64,000 bases of DNA, taken from the NCBI GenBank assembly GCA_036971475.1, contig JBAIZL010000002.1:51506229-51570228 (forward strand), given 5' to 3'. The stretch is from Prosapia bicincta. Its lineage: Eukaryota > Arthropoda > Insecta > Hemiptera > Cercopidae. Positions 14,544 to 28,716 of this stretch are shown in pieces. The translations under genes and the position numbers were made by a program. The notes under the pieces were generated by a model. That model searched no databases. It was not told the DNA's origin and was given only the letters and a program-made list of their open reading frames with translations. Position 1 is the first letter of the stretch. The number at the start of each line of letters is the position of its first letter.

Positions 14544-16101
14544 TATATATATGTAATATACATACACGTATAAAACAGTTTTGTATTTACATGGGTGATG
14601 TATTGCAGTGATTTATAACACACGAGATAAGCGATATAGCTTCATTATATGCACACGACACATGATAAGGGTTGTTTGTAGAAAATCAATTTTTCTTTAA
14701 TGCTATACATGATTCATGTCCCTATTAATCATCAAAAGTAAAATTACATATCCTAAAAACAAATATTTTGTAATACCTATAGGCTAAGACAGTTTTATAA
14801 GACTAGGTTAAAGATAGCTCAAAGATAGTTATGTGATAGTTTATTCTATATTTATTTTTAGTATGCATTTTAAAACGTCTGTTCAAAATAATAGTTTATG
14901 TGTTGAACTTTTGAAGTAATTAATAATTAAATTAAAATTCTTTCATCAAATAGTGTTAAGATAAGTAATAAATGTTAACAAGACCAGGTATATTTCAAGG
15001 TATACTTTTTTCGTAACTATTTCATATGAAAAAAGGTATTAAGATTTATAACAATATCGTTATATAAAGTATTTAATTCATTGTTGTTTGGTGAATAAAA
15101 TCATGCAACGTTTTATTCATGGTTTAAAAATTTCCCTCTTAATATTGAGGAAAATGATTCAGTGTAAGAGAAATTTAAAAAAATTAAATTTCATCAGAAA
15201 TTTATTTGGACTATTAATACAGTATATTTCTGTTTATTACGTTTAAATATACCAATATATTTGAAAACAGCTTAAATTTCTATTTATTTATGAATGTTAG
15301 TTTTAATAATAACGGAAAATAATAAATAAAGAGATATATATATTAATTTAAAGAGGGATATATCTCTAATATATATAAGACTATACATGGTTCTGTAAAA
15401 GGATGTTTAAAATCTACATGTCGTATTAAATATTCAAATGTTATAAGGAAGCTCACCAAAAACTGTAGGCATTCGAATGCAAAGTGGTTGATATGTTTTC
15501 AGTTGCATAGCAATTTTCAAACAAACAGAGGTTTGATTTGAATAAATAAACCTTCTTAATCACAAACACAAATTCTATTTAATCCCTTATTTACAATTGT
15601 AAATAAATCATCTTGAGAGAAAATTATTATGAACATAACTAAAGGTGGAGGTATTTTAATTAAAGTTTTATTTTTGTAATAATTTCTGTTTAAAAATGAT
15701 TGCTCTACACTTTAGTTTGTTTGTACATAATGGTGTATATAAAAAGTTTTATTTGGGGTCAAGAGCTTTAATTTATTCAAATTAAAAAAACACGTCACAG
15801 TTATTCCAAGTTGTTAAAAAGAAAGTTGTATTTAGTTGGAAAATAGTTGCCTTTATTTTCTCTAGTTAGTCCCATTCCAGGATTCGTAATATCCGGAACT
15901 ATTTCATGACATCTCTAATTATATTGTTTTTTTAGATTTGTTGTTTAAACCAGTTTAATGTAATTTAAAAAAAAAAATTACTCTCAACGCACTACGTTTC
16001 TACTTATTTGTCATAAATATTAATTCGAGAAACCCTACAATGCGTCTATATACTTTGTCCTTTTGTAATCTGATTTATCCTTAAGCTATTCCCTTAAATA
16101 A

Positions 16102-16104
<3 letters not shown>
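14544..16104. other. AT-rich unique DNA
   Basis: A short TA tract (14542-14552) flanks the hairpin. No coding region or repeat is recognised beyond it. Confidence 0.4.
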
Positions 16105-16137
<33 letters not shown>

Positions 16138-16148
16138 AATAATATATA

Positions 16149-16185
<37 letters not shown>

Positions 16186-16223
16186 AATAATATATATATT
16201 TATATATATATATATATATAATA

Positions 16224-16269
<46 letters not shown>
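16105..16269. repeat. higher-order (TA)n / AATAAATAATA tract
   Basis: TA runs are interrupted at regular intervals by ATAATAAATAATATATATATT. The interruption recurs three times, so local duplication of a TA-plus-interruption unit built the tract. Confidence 0.9.
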
Positions 16270-16273
<4 letters not shown>

Positions 16274-17685
16274 GGCAGGCTTTACGCGGCACGTACAGTC
16301 GTTTCCTGCGGATTCTATCTGAACTACATTTGGAAGTAGAATAAAATAGCTTTATATATTTTTTGACTTATTACTAAGCACTAAGCGTCATGCCATAGGA
16401 TTTTTTGCTATCTTTTATAGAGTTTTATTATAACGGTGGATCTTCGATTGTCTCTATATATTGTCGTTGGTAGGAGGCTACTTGACTTGTAATATTAAAA
16501 TATTGTTCTCTACCATTTTAGCAACATCCCTTAAAATTTGAAGTTAAATTTTAAGTACTGAGCAACCGAACATAACATAACCTTTTAATTCCTTTAATTA
16601 AATATAAGTTAAATAAAAGACTAAATGTCATAATCATCTATTACTCAACTACTGAGAAAATATTAGGATTTTTTTTGTAACTATACTAAATGTTTTGTAA
16701 AATTATTTCTATAATTTTATATTGGAAGAACATTATTAAAGTATGATTCGAATATAACCCTATTACTGTTATTGTAATGAAGAGCTTCCCCTGCTGATAT
16801 ATATAGTTCTCAAACACGAGGAAACAATAAAACCAGTCCCTGATGTCCAAAACTTAAAAACATATTAAATATACAAAAATAGCCTCACTTAGAAACACAT
16901 TCGATCTTTATATACTCATGGTTTCTTTATAAAAGATAGTAATACAATTTGATAAATTGTAATATAGTTATAATAAAATATAGCTAACAAGTAACAGTTA
17001 GATAATAAAAACCAGGAAAAACGAAAATTGTCCGGATAAATACCGGTAAGGTAATTATGTCACGAAATTTAATAATGTTTCCTTGCGAAAGCTAACCGAT
17101 TGATTTAATTTGTATTAGTATGAATGAGTTTAGGTAATTTTATACTATCTGTTTTCTGATCCTTTCTCACTAAATAGTTATAATCATAAATTTTCAGTTG
17201 TCCGTCTACATTACTGAGAAAATGTCTCGTTCAATAATTTGATTTTATTACTAAGCCTTGCTTCTAATACCAATAAAATTCTTTACTAGCTAGACCCTAT
17301 TTACAAAGAATTTCAAAATCAAAGTGAAAGTTCGAATAATATTTCATACAAAATATAGCATCTCATACAGAGAAATTATCGTTAGAAACAACGTGGAAGC
17401 AGAAATAAAATACCGCCCAAAATCACCCCCTGGTTCCCAGATTTATGAAACCCAAAGCAGAGATTTATAACTCATCGTTTGTGATGTCTGTAATTGTTTC
17501 TGTATTGACCGAACGAGAGGAGGGGGGGGGGGTTGACATCTCCCCAATCTCTCTTTAATGGCAGTATCCAATTATGTTTGCCACCTTTAACACAGAACAC
17601 TTACAGGCCTATTTGGTGCAGTTAAACTGCTATTATAAATACTTTTACCACATAAGGTACTGTAAAGCATAAAGAATTACATATT
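16270..17685. other. AT-rich unique DNA
   Basis: No gene recognised. A run of G residues (about ten) lies at 17522-17532. Confidence 0.4.
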
Positions 17686-17773
17686 TTAACCCTCATGCAC
17701 GCGCGCCTTTTTATCTAACGTAAGTAGGCGCGTTGTTGTATTTTATACAACATCTCGGTTTTCTACATTTTCC

Positions 17774-18406
17774 TTAACTTTCAATCGAGTTATTAAAGTT
17801 TGGTCTTACCAATGAAAAAATTACTTGTGAGTTGACCCCAGCAATGTTTATCAGAGCAAAAAATAATGCAACTGGCCATCTTCTTGTCCTCCGGGCAACG
17901 CTAAATGTAGCACAAAGCTGGTCATTACTATCAACTCCACCTTTCGTTCTGTTGTACTGCAATATAATTTCTGGCTTATTTGTTTGTACGTCAACATCAT
18001 CTGAGTAGTGCATAGTCGAAATCAATATTATAGCTTTATTTTTTTTTGTCGTTTATGAGACCATGGTTCGATCATTCTGGAACCCAAACAAGGAAGTACC
18101 TGGCTGATTGGTTTTATTAGGCAGACATTCTGGTGGAATTTCCCGTTTGTTCTTACGTAGAGTGCCAATCACCTTCCAATTCACTTTCTGAGTTATGATC
18201 ACTTTTTTCAGCTTCACCGTCACTCAGATCATCGTCACTTTCAATAAAATCAGCATTATCAATTTCTACATCAGAAAGATCCTGTAAAATGTTTGAAATG
18301 TCTTCCAAATTCACTCCTAAAATCATGAAAATTTATAAAAATGTTGAACAAAACAAATAATTACATAATTATTTAAAGAAATGTATATAAAAAACTTACG
18401 TTCCAT
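17774..18406 (-). pseudogene. piggyBac-like transposase, core deleted
   Basis: The reading starts with ATG at 18406 (M-E, then the split codon of an intron). Exon 2 gives an acidic N-terminus (RVNLEDISNIL, then [18 protein letters not shown] and [11 protein letters not shown]), typical of piggyBac transposases. Near 18165-18175 it jumps directly to [44 protein letters not shown] and KPEIILQYNRTKGGVDSNDQ, then RRTRRWPVALFFALINIAGVNSQ. The join removes the catalytic core with the first two Asps; the GGVD Asp remains. An in-frame TAA follows TMVS where the family normally has Tyr. The protein stops soon after NSIES, before the C-terminal cysteine-rich domain. It cannot be an active transposase. 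Confidence 0.85.
18317..18399 (-). other. candidate GT-AG intron in piggyBac-like gene
   Basis: On the minus strand ATGGAAC is followed by a consensus donor GTAAGT (18399-18394), and TTTTAG (ending 18317) precedes GAGTGAATTTGG. Removing these 83 bases joins Met-Glu-Arg to the acidic reading frame without a stop, while reading through gives stops in that frame. The splice is inferred. Confidence 0.6.
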
Positions 18407-18664
18407 CGTGGAGAAAAAAAACTGCACCGAAAAAATAAAAACGTCAGAAGGCGCCTTGTTGTATTTTGTACAACAGTGATGACTGGCCAGAACTAATCGC
18501 ACACTGAGGATAGAATAAAGACATTGATGACAACTGATAAGAGTAGTGGGAGGACCAATAGAAGAATAGAACGGTGATTTGAACAAATAGCTACCAACAG
18601 GTTTCAACAAGAATCAAAATATTAAAACTGTTGTACTTTTTACAACAGCGCGCGTCCTTGAGGG

Positions 18665-21600
18665 AATGGGAATAAATAGTTCCAATATTGTTCTGAACGA
18701 TCAATTGAACTTCTTTTCCGATTCTATGTGGAACATTAAGACTGTATCAGAGAAAGTAAATAGAAAAAATAAAAATATCTTGAGTGTAAGAGCTTAACAA
18801 CTTGTGACCTGCGATTGTAAAGCACAAATAAGACCAAACTCCTAAACAAAATTAGGTTTTGTGGTATTATATACAGGTTGAAAACATGATTGAATCTAAA
18901 CAAATTTTATTGAATGTATAATGTAAATAAATAAATTATATTTTATGATTTAATAGTATTATCATCCAGGATCTTTGCATAAAAAAATATACCGCAATAA
19001 ATTGTCACAATATATAATTGAAGTAAAACTCCAACTATCGAAATTAATTCAGACTGGATCCCATTTGAATAAAGAAAAATTCCGACGATTGGATTTAAAT
19101 TAGAAAAAAAGAAGAACTTAAGTAAGCAATTACTGTATCTATGTCTCTTACTAGTGTGAAAATTCCTTTCTTGTTGTATATAATTTTACATTCTTTTTAA
19201 GCTCTTTCACAAAGAATTGGACCTGAAATCGGATTCCCCAAAGAACGTTCTTGCAAAATTCACTTGAAAAAAGGCATCTTCTAATTCATTGTTTTTGCTG
19301 AATTTGTTGATTTTCTTGAATAGGTATTACCTTTATTTTCAAACAATGGTCGGAAGTTTGAAAGTTTATTTTTTTCTTTTTAATGTCTAAAATGGTTTTT
19401 GTCCAACACCATATATCTCAGACAATGTTTACCTGCAACTTCGTTATCTGAATTATCTATATTTTAAGTTTATCCGCTATCAATATGATAATTAGTTTTA
19501 TTTTAAACCATGGTGAACAACGAAACACACTTACAAACAAAACAACAGACCGATGCCAATCAGAGACGCATGCTAATGAAACTAGGAAAATAGGGTTAGA
19601 TCTCACGCCGTTACGATTCGGACAGGGTCATAGAGTCCGTGTCTGTGTAGTATATTGTAGTTATGATAGTGAAACTTGACATTTTTATGGTTTAGTAAGG
19701 TTTTTACATTAAAACAATTGGTTTTAGAAATATATATTTGTATTTTATTGTGTGTTTATGGATGTGTGTGTGTTTGTGTGTATCTGTTTGTGTCTAGACT
19801 GGAAACTGTACAAAGGTAATACTTATTGTTTTTAATTGATATTTTATCGCTCCTTTTAGATCTATTTTGGTTATTATTACAACATTTATTTTAATAATTT
19901 ATATACGATATCAGCTAGTAAAATATTTTTTTTAGATGATAGCCTACTAGAGATTTTTGTTTCTTTATAATGCTATAACAATATTATTTCATTTTCAATA
20001 TGAATTTTTATACATAAATGTAATGAATTTCTTAGAAATTAGTTTTTCATACAGACAACTTTATGAACTTCAATTTCATGTAGTTATTGTTTACCTATTT
20101 TACTAAACTAAATTTATATACAAAATATGTTTACAACTTATCATTAATTCTAAATTGGTAACATTTAAATAAAAAGTATAGTGAAAAATATTTAATCGCC
20201 GGTTTCGGATAAAAATCACTTTTGACAAGTTTAGCATATCTTTGAGTCGTAATGAATCGTTTTATTTTTCTATTTATCTAATTTTCAAATATAAGTGCAG
20301 ACATTTTTTTATCGGGATCCTCATTTTTATCGGAAAATCACCAACAAAGAAATAAAAGCCTATACTTCAAGTAAAAAGAATAATATAATCGTTCAAATAA
20401 TCTGGATCATGAAGTGGAATCGGTGAGAAATGGGCCCGATTCTGGAATTACCTTCCCACAGCAACAATATTCTAGTAATCCATATAATATGTAGACTTCA
20501 TATATACGGTTTTAAGCAGTTATAATATAAGATATAATTCCTTTTGTTAATATGTTATTATGATTCTACTAGTTTTTACATATTCTTGCAAAATTAGGTT
20601 GAATCTTGTTAGAAAACATCCATTGTGTGAGGAATCAGGACCTTTCCTTACTCCCCTGTTCTCGTTTTAAATAGTAATTATTATAGGGTTTCCCTTTTAG
20701 TATCTCTCCATAGGCTCGATTCCCCATATCTCTGTCTCAGTTATACAATTATTAATTATTTAGGGTCCGTCAATCGACGGTCATTGATAAGTTTTCATCA
20801 TGGTGGAAAATTAAGATATGGTCAACTACAAGGTATGGATATTATCAAGTGCCTCTTCAGTTGTCAACAAATAAAGCAGGATTTTTATTTTAAAACAAGT
20901 CTTGGTTTAACTGATGATGTGAGAGTAGCTTCATAATACTTTCAGTATTGATGAATTGATAAAAGCTTCAAACCACTATATGTAAGTTATGTGAACAACT
21001 TATGTGAACCTTTCATAATAAAATGCGTGCTAGGAAATTTCCTGCTTACGCAGCTTTTGTAGTATATAGGTGGTGAGAACAGAGCCCCAGCAGTGTGCAA
21101 GCCGCCTCTGTATCATACAGACGTTCTCACTCCGATTGAATGTACATCATTTGTATTTGTTTTTATTAAGCTAAATTATTGTAACCATTTCAAAATTAAT
21201 TGTTTTGTAATTAACAAAGGTTTGTAAAAAATAAAATAATTTTTAAAAACCTTTCAAGCTTAATATAACACGTAACTTGTATACATATTCTAATATCATA
21301 TATGAATGAACTACCATTTACTTTTGGAGGACCAACTGTATTTTTATAAGAATTTTATTGTTCGTTTTATAAAATCAATTTCTTTAAGCACATTGTAATC
21401 CCTGTCTTACAAGATTTACAACAGTTACATTATCTCACTACGCTTGACTGCCTAACAAAAGCTGGTTTACACAAAGCTTATTCCCTACTCGCTATCGCCG
21501 CGTATTTCAACATAGGTTTTCTTCATAGTACATATATACTATACATATTTTGAGATACGTGGTTTTAGTATATGTAATTTATATAATACTAATGTATTCT

Positions 21601-21944
21601 GCTATAATATACTATATAGTATAGTACAGTATATTATATAAATGGTATATATATCTACATTTAGGCAACTATTTTCAAAACAGTCAATTCTTAGGGTTCT
21701 TGAAAATAATTTGTTTAAATAATCATTTTTAATTTCATTTTATAAAAGTAAAATTTATATAGTGCATATGTTTCTAAAATAAATATTGCGTGCTTTTAAT
21801 AAACGATATTGTAGTATTTTAAAAATAATATAATTAAAACCAAAATGGGAATCCGACTTTGGGCACTTTCCAGTAGACTATTTATAGTATTTATTATACT
21901 CTATAGTATATAATAGTAGAATTGTACATTATAATATACTGAGC
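18665..21944. other. AT-rich unique DNA
   Basis: No gene recognised. The short ORF at 19485-19679 has no known family. Around 21072-21131 GTGAGAAC ... GTTCTCAC flank a GC-richer 44-base interval; this may be part of an old repeat. Confidence 0.35.
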
Positions 21945-21972
21945 TATATATATATATATATATATATATATA
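21945..21972. repeat. short (TA)n tract
   Basis: A run of TA dinucleotides in unique DNA. Confidence 0.9.
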
Positions 21973-24900
21973 ACAAGTACATAGCAGCTCATGTGGGGGA
22001 GTGATTTGTTTTACCTAACGAAACTCAAAAAAGCTTTTAGTAAAACTTTAGCATTGTCTTTATACAATAATTTTATAAACAAAAATTGCATAGACAATCT
22101 ATCATCCCTCAGAAAAACTCTGCTATTTGAATTAGTAAAATAGGCTGAATTAATCGCTATATTCTGTCCGCGAAAGCTATGCTGTAATTAATATTTTTTC
22201 TCTGAGTGTAACTAACATGCCAAATTTAGAAATATTTTCAATCAGGGATTATCTTTCCAAACTGTTTGTGATATTGTAGGGATATTATGTCAAGCAACTT
22301 ACTGATTTAATACAAGCAATAACATGGTATAAAGATAATACTTTGAAGTTTCAAAAAAAATCAGGTAGTTTTTGTAGACTGGATGCAAACACAAAAATGT
22401 AAAAATAACGAACTCAGTTAAATATACTGCTGACGTATAAAATAACCATAGACGTTTCTCCTACAACAATGAGTGTAGCGTACATTTGTAAGCATTGCTG
22501 AAAGTTTGTGTTTTACTAACTTTATACCCTATTTTGATAATATAGGAGGGAAAAATCTTTTAAATTAATTTATTTAAACTTTTGAGTGTTTATATTTATT
22601 TATTATAAATTTTCAACTTGTATTGCCCAATCTCACCTTTTCCTAATAATTAATAAGTTTAAATTTTGAGCATCTATGTTAAGAAAATATAAAGTTTTTG
22701 TATACTTTAATAAATGTATAACATATAGATCACGAAAGATTAATTTACAATATAAACAAACAACATAAACAATATCGCTTAATATTATACGCTAAATAAT
22801 CTTATCATTGTAAGAATTGACTACATAATTTTTAACATAAATTTAACACAAATGAACCCCACGTTCTTATGGAAGCCCATTTTATTCTTATGGAAAAAAA
22901 ATTAAGATAATTTTATTATTTCATTCCTTTTTGAGCTACCAGTTTTTAAAGAAAAACAATTACGGTCTGAGTTGATAATGGGACACATCTTCCGAAACGG
23001 CCGACCTCTATAATCAGACAATTGAGAAAAGTAACAAACTATCATATCTTCAAATGGTTTTAGTTTAATTTATTTTCTTTTATGTTAGGAATTCTAATGT
23101 AGGTTTTGTAAATGGATATTATTAACAATACATGCAATCTAACAATAATTCATCTTATACAATTTACGTACTACATGATTTTAATGTAAGGTTAGAAGAA
23201 ATTTTTATAAAAACATAAACTTAAATTTAAACAGGTTTAAACAGGTTTCAGACATTTTTTCAGAAGAATTCAAGTTACGTCCGCCTAAAAAACCAAATCA
23301 TTTAGTTCACAAATAGAAATTCCTTCATGCTTTGAATTTGTAAAATATTCTGAACTTTTAAAAACCTGTATAACCTAATATTTTCCTTATCCGGCGATAT
23401 TAAAACGCGATTGATTCAGAAATATAATTACTTTTAAATTCGCAGTTGAATTATTTTTTCGATGCATGTAAATTTCAAATCGAAACCATTTTTGAGATCT
23501 AAAATATTTATAGGAATGCCTACAAAACGTAATGGAGGGACATAAACATACCATTTCCGGCCAATATAGTTCCCGTCAGATTAATAGCGTCAGTATGGAT
23601 TCCATAAGGTTACGCTATGAGTTACCTAGACGTGTACTCAATGATAACATATGATTTCATATATCAGATGACTCTATGGTAAAGTTTTTAAACGTAGGTT
23701 ATGTTACATTATTTATAGAACATTTTTAAGAAAAAAGGTTAATACAAAACGTTTTGGTTAGTTAGTAGATATATTGATTTATTTAAATATTGATAGATCT
23801 CGATACAATTAATTCAATATAACGATAATAAAAAGTTATTTATTACAATCCCAAATATTTAAATGAAAACATTCTTAGGGGTTTTACAAAAAATATTGAG
23901 TTATTTTCTGATTACTCAAAAATTAAATGTTTTTATGAATTTAAACATAACGTCTTGACTATAGACGTTTCCATTTCGGTCGGCAATCCCCGGAGTATCA
24001 CAATCAATTTCTATTAAAGTAAACAACGGTAGACCGAATGTTTATCCAATCCGCAAAACTTTTCTGTTAAACTTTATTAAGTTAGGTAGATCAGTAACAG
24101 GTTAAGAAAATACAGAATATATATTATTTTTAAATAGTTATGTTATTTAAAATAGATTTTAAAATTCCGTGAGACATTTAAAATGTTTAATTTAGGAAAC
24201 ATATAATACTAGTAATGGTAGAGTTCTATAAAATTCCTTTTTTTACTCCAAATAATGGAACTTTTGAAAACATCTACGAGAAATAAATTTAGATTCCCAA
24301 TTTATATTTATTTCAGTTGGTTTAATTTCATAATTTTGAACCTTATGCTTTCAACAACTCTAAACACGAAGAGGTCATTTTGGAAAGTAATAGCTAACAA
24401 AGAACAATTGTCTACCTTAGTGGCACGGGTTCATTTCCTCTCTAGTGACTGCGAAAACAAACAATACTTTTGTTGTAGCAATGAAAACATTCTAAATGTG
24501 GCAATTCAAAGGCCTTTTTTTATAATGATGTCAGTTTTTGTTGTAAAATGTGAAATATGGGGGTCATTGGTTCTTTTATCAGAAAGGAAGGCATTGTACT
24601 CTCCTCCAAATTAAATTTATGTATAAACTAATTTACAAATTGTGTCCCCATATCCTTTATTGTTTATTTTAACATGAACACAACAGTGTATTTTTCACTA
24701 ATTTTTACTTAATATTGTTCTATTACAAAAAACTAAGTTCATTTAAATATTAAAAACAACATTTTTCTAAATGTTCCTATAAGTTACTACGAAAGAAGAG
24801 GATTTTAGGTAGTATCTTTAAATTACCTTCTTGAAAGCGAGAATGTTATTTTAATAAAGTAAAATTTTATTTTTGACGGTAAATATGCAACAATGTAGCT

Positions 24901-27651
24901 ATACTGAATAAATTTTAAAATAATAAAAAATTTTTTAGTAAAGATATTTTCTAACCAAAATAATTTATATTGTTGGATGAAATGGGTTTAGTCAGGAAAA
25001 CGTTAGTGTTTTACTAAAGGAATAAAGTGGTTCATTGCACACAGGGGTTTAGTTTAAAGCAACACGTTCAATTAATCCCAATAAACCTTCCATTAATACA
25101 AACGAAGCTCTATATTTCTATACAACCAGTTCCAACAACAAAGTAGAACTTGGAGAAAATGTGAGAATGAATACAAACATCATATTGAGCAGGTAATATT
25201 TTGGGAGTTAACATTTTTCCTAAGGAGTATTTAAATATTTGAAGCACATTACTTGCACTGTAACATTATTTTAGGCAAAAATGTTACATATTACTGCAGC
25301 TTCAGAAAACAAACCGAGATATTAGTTTCAAAATATAAAATTAAAAAAATTGTAAATTTTAAAGTAAATTATACTGGTTGAGATATGACATCCACAAACC
25401 TGATATCGACAAATGCGCCGGAATATTGAGCAGAAGTTTTGGACTCGCTTGGTAGGCATTAAGCTTTCTTTTTGGTTGGTGGACGTGGAATCATGCGCGC
25501 GTCGTAAGATGGGGGTAGCAAGATGTTTTTTTTTGTTTTAATAGTTTTAATTAGGTAAAATTAGTTATTTTATTTTATTTCAAGACATGTTGCTACACTA
25601 ATTTTCAACGCCGGGCGAGGTTATCAATCAACTCAAATCCAAAATGCTGAATGGCGAGATCTGATGCAGGAGCCATGTTGTACATCACAAATTCCAGTAC
25701 AGATAAGTTCTAATTTTAACATAAAGTGATGTGAAATCAAAATTTAACTTTCGAATTTACCTGGTCATAGCAAAATAGTACAAGTTTTTATATTTTTAAA
25801 ATGCGAGAAGTGACAATTAATTTGTATGACGCAATATCAATTTTTTTAACTGTTGAATAAAACTAAACAAATGTACTTTAATTTAAGTAGAAGCAATCTC
25901 TTTGTGGATATCATATGCCAATGCCGTAAATTCGAAAATGATACAATGTTTGCTTAAATTCATGACATGTTTAAAGAATGTAAATCGAGATATAAAAAAT
26001 AGTGTAAACGTTTCAAATGTATTTTCTTTTCTTTGTATTTCGTGTATTAAAACTCGATTTATTTAAATTTGAAATTTGTTGGTAAAATGATTGAATGCAC
26101 CATTTTTAAATTCAATTTAATTCTTGACTTTGCAGGTCAATTAACTAATTATGTAACAGCTAACTGCAATATCCTAATTCCTTAAGAATTTATATGTAAA
26201 AATTTACGTTACAGCACAATTAATTATATGATTTTAGGAATTCAAGGCAATATGGACTTGCACTTGTCATACCTCGTGCCTAGATACTTAATAGGGTTTA
26301 TTTAATTTCAGACACTTTTTTATTAACAAATGCATTGGTTAGGCTCTTCAAGTTCACACCTGAAGATGTGTATTTTATTCCGTTTTTTTGGGTTCTTGTT
26401 TTCTTTTAAAATAAGTAACAGGATTTTTAATAATAAACAATTATAATGACCTATATAACAATATCAGTTTCACCTATTAACTGTTTCAGCACTTTAGCAG
26501 GGTTTAAATAGGGTCCTAGAATTGTCAATATCCCTAAGCAATGTAAACACCGACACACATCAAAGTAATTTCACCTAGTGTACTGTCCGCATAATATTAA
26601 CCTATATAACCTGAAATGATGCATGTGCTATCAACATAACTTGATTACGTTACATTGCAACATTATTTTGGTTTTTCTTGTAGGAAGAATACAAATGAAT
26701 GAAAAATAAATGAATAAATTTATTGTAATGGTTTCAATGATCCTAGACGGTTTTACTTTTAATTATGTTATGTAGAAAAAATTAAACAATTGAAACTATT
26801 ACACATATACGTGCCTATACAATTGTTTATATTTGTTTAACAACCTCTTTTAAAGACCTAGATTGAGGGCATAAAACATCTTCTCTTATCCTATTCTAAC
26901 ATTACCGTTATATTTGGATTATGAGTGTTAGAAAACTACTTATGAAATAAGATTAAACTGCATTATTATTAGTAACAAAGTATGGAATTAGTAGTAAAGA
27001 ATAATCACTTTGTTAAATATTCTTTCATAGATATTTACTTTATATATACATTCCTATGTAGAAAAATACCAGTAAGATAAGGAAATAGAAAATATTAAGA
27101 ATGTTTTTTATTAAATAATACTTCTAATAACTATCTAAAAATAATATAACGTTTTTTTAAAAAAAAGCTGCTTGTTTATAAAATATTTCTTACATTCTTA
27201 ATCCATTATCGAGTTTACTTTATATCGTTACTTTCTGATTTCAAATTATTATTTATATGATAATTGTTTTTATATATTTGACCTCTTACGATAAAGTTTG
27301 TATTTCTATTTATAATAATAAAGATTGGAGTTTAATTAAAGCATCCAAGTACATGTTATCTGTAAGACAAAACTTACAAAATTTTGTTTTCATATATAAT
27401 GACGAAATTACCAATTTTTATACAGAAACGTGTGTATTAGTAAATCAGTCAACTTTATTGTTTACAAGGTACGGTTAAGGAGTCTCATTTTAAATATTAG
27501 GCTTTAAATGTAATTATAACCTGTTGAACAAGTCTTTAACTGATTTGTTTATTAATTTTATGATTGATGTATAATTGCCATTGAACATAAAGAAGTGTTG
27601 TATATAATGAACATTTTGAATTATTTAGAATATTCTTTTATATATACACAC

Positions 27652-27652
<1 letters not shown>
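21973..27652. other. AT-rich unique DNA
   Basis: A 119-codon ORF at 24255-24614 is the longest non-repetitive open frame here. Its Phe/Leu/Ile-rich content and lack of family features make it likely random. A small tandem duplication AAACAGGTTTAAACAGGTTT lies at about 23231. No other feature is recognised. Confidence 0.35.

Positions 27653-27732
<80 letters not shown>
27653..27732. repeat. (TA)n microsatellite
   Basis: Pure TA tract of about 80 bases. No Penelope-like or hairpin sequence lies at its edges, showing that not every TA tract in the window is element-linked. Confidence 0.95.
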
Positions 27733-27733
<1 letters not shown>

Positions 27734-27830
27734 CTATTAATAATGGCAAAACAAAAGTTATATAATATAGCGTTTATATACATATATATGTATATACATT
27801 TATAGATAACAGTTATTATAAAAGCAATTG

Positions 27831-27948
27831 ATTTCCCAGAAGTTTCCAAAAGTTTTCAAATTTCCCAGAAGTTTCCAAAAGTTTCCAAATTTCCCAGAAG
27901 TTTCCAAAAGTTTCCAAATTTCCCAGAAGTTTCCAAATTTTCCAGAAG
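27831..27948. repeat. 29-bp minisatellite
   Basis: About four head-to-tail units starting at 27831, 27860, 27889 and 27918 (the last shortened). Core pieces are ATTTCCCAGAAG and TTTCCAAAAG. Units are almost identical, so expansion was recent. The repeat reads open in several frames (Phe/Glu/Trp/Leu patterns on the minus strand), but as a repeat effect; I do not call a protein. Confidence 0.9.
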
Positions 27949-28599
27949 AAGTAACTGCAAACAGACCCGACGTACTTCAGTTGAAGGTGACTTGTCACCA
28001 TAAACAATGATGTATATCGTGAAATATAATATATCATTCAGATATCCAGACTGTTGTCAATTTTAAATTTCTAGTACATTATTTCACTACGGAATTACAA
28101 CAGCATAAAGTTATTTACTATATTTTTAGACGTTTATTGTTTAACATTATACATTTTGTTGTATTTACTTTATAGACAAAAATTTATGACAAATATGCAA
28201 CTGTATTTTTCTTACCATAATTTGGTTACCATTATATGGCTTTTTTTATTACGTTTCTAACTTGTAAATTCGTGATAAGAATACTTTGTTTATATTGCTG
28301 GTTATAAAATATTAGTCAATGTATTGTATTTATTTCGCTTTTTTATTTTTAATTCAAATTGCTTTGTTAATAAATAAAGTGTTATATGTTTGTTTTTATC
28401 TTGGACCTTTAATTTTAGTTAATTTTAATATTATAAAAAACCATGTTTATAAAGAGTAATAATCTAGTTTATTTTTTTTTTTATAAATCTATTTTCGGTG
28501 GCAATGAATTTTACATTACATTTTAACGTTTGTTGAACTTACAAAATGGTTTTACGTTTACGACGTTTTTGTAGATGTACAGTATATATTTTCACTGAG

Positions 28600-28716
28600 A
28601 CCAAACTGAGGTTATAAAATGTACTGCTCTTGGACAGGTCTTGCTGGTTTTCAATTTAAAGCTAAGGAAAGAGGTCAAAGCAATCTACCCTGACGTTAAG
28701 GATGGCGAGACGTATC
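28600..28716 (+). repeat. dispersed repeat, copy A
   Basis: Shares, in order, CAAACTGAG, TTTTCAATTTAAAG, GCAATCTA, CCTG-CGTTAAGG and TGG-GAG with the minus strand of 59458-59583. The two copies are diverged and in opposite orientation. No termini or poly-A are obvious and I do not recognise the family; it could be a SINE, a LINE tail or a DNA-transposon piece. Confidence 0.6.

Larger units (their letters stand above)
17690..18664 (-). mobile_element. internally deleted piggyBac-like element with TIRs
   Basis: Left terminus CCCTCATGCACGCGCGC starts at 17690 directly after TTAA (17686-17689). The right terminus, read inward on the minus strand from 18664, is CCCTCAAGGACGCGCGC. CCC..GGG ends at TTAA are the hallmark of piggyBac elements. 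The right flank is AATG, so the target duplication has decayed there or the end was altered. Subterminal copies of a TTGTTGTA-TTTT-TACAACA palindrome occur near 17732-17752, 18457-18476 and 18628-18648. Total length is about 975 bp against about 2-3 kb for a full element; the transposase core is deleted. Confidence 0.85.

Noticed and set aside
24255..24614. 119-codon plus-strand ORF
   Set aside because: Longest non-repeat ORF, but residue content is that expected from AT-rich random sequence and no motif is seen.
27816..28037. ORFs on both strands across the 29-bp repeat
   Set aside because: Reading frames stay open because the repeat unit lacks stops; no evidence of a gene.
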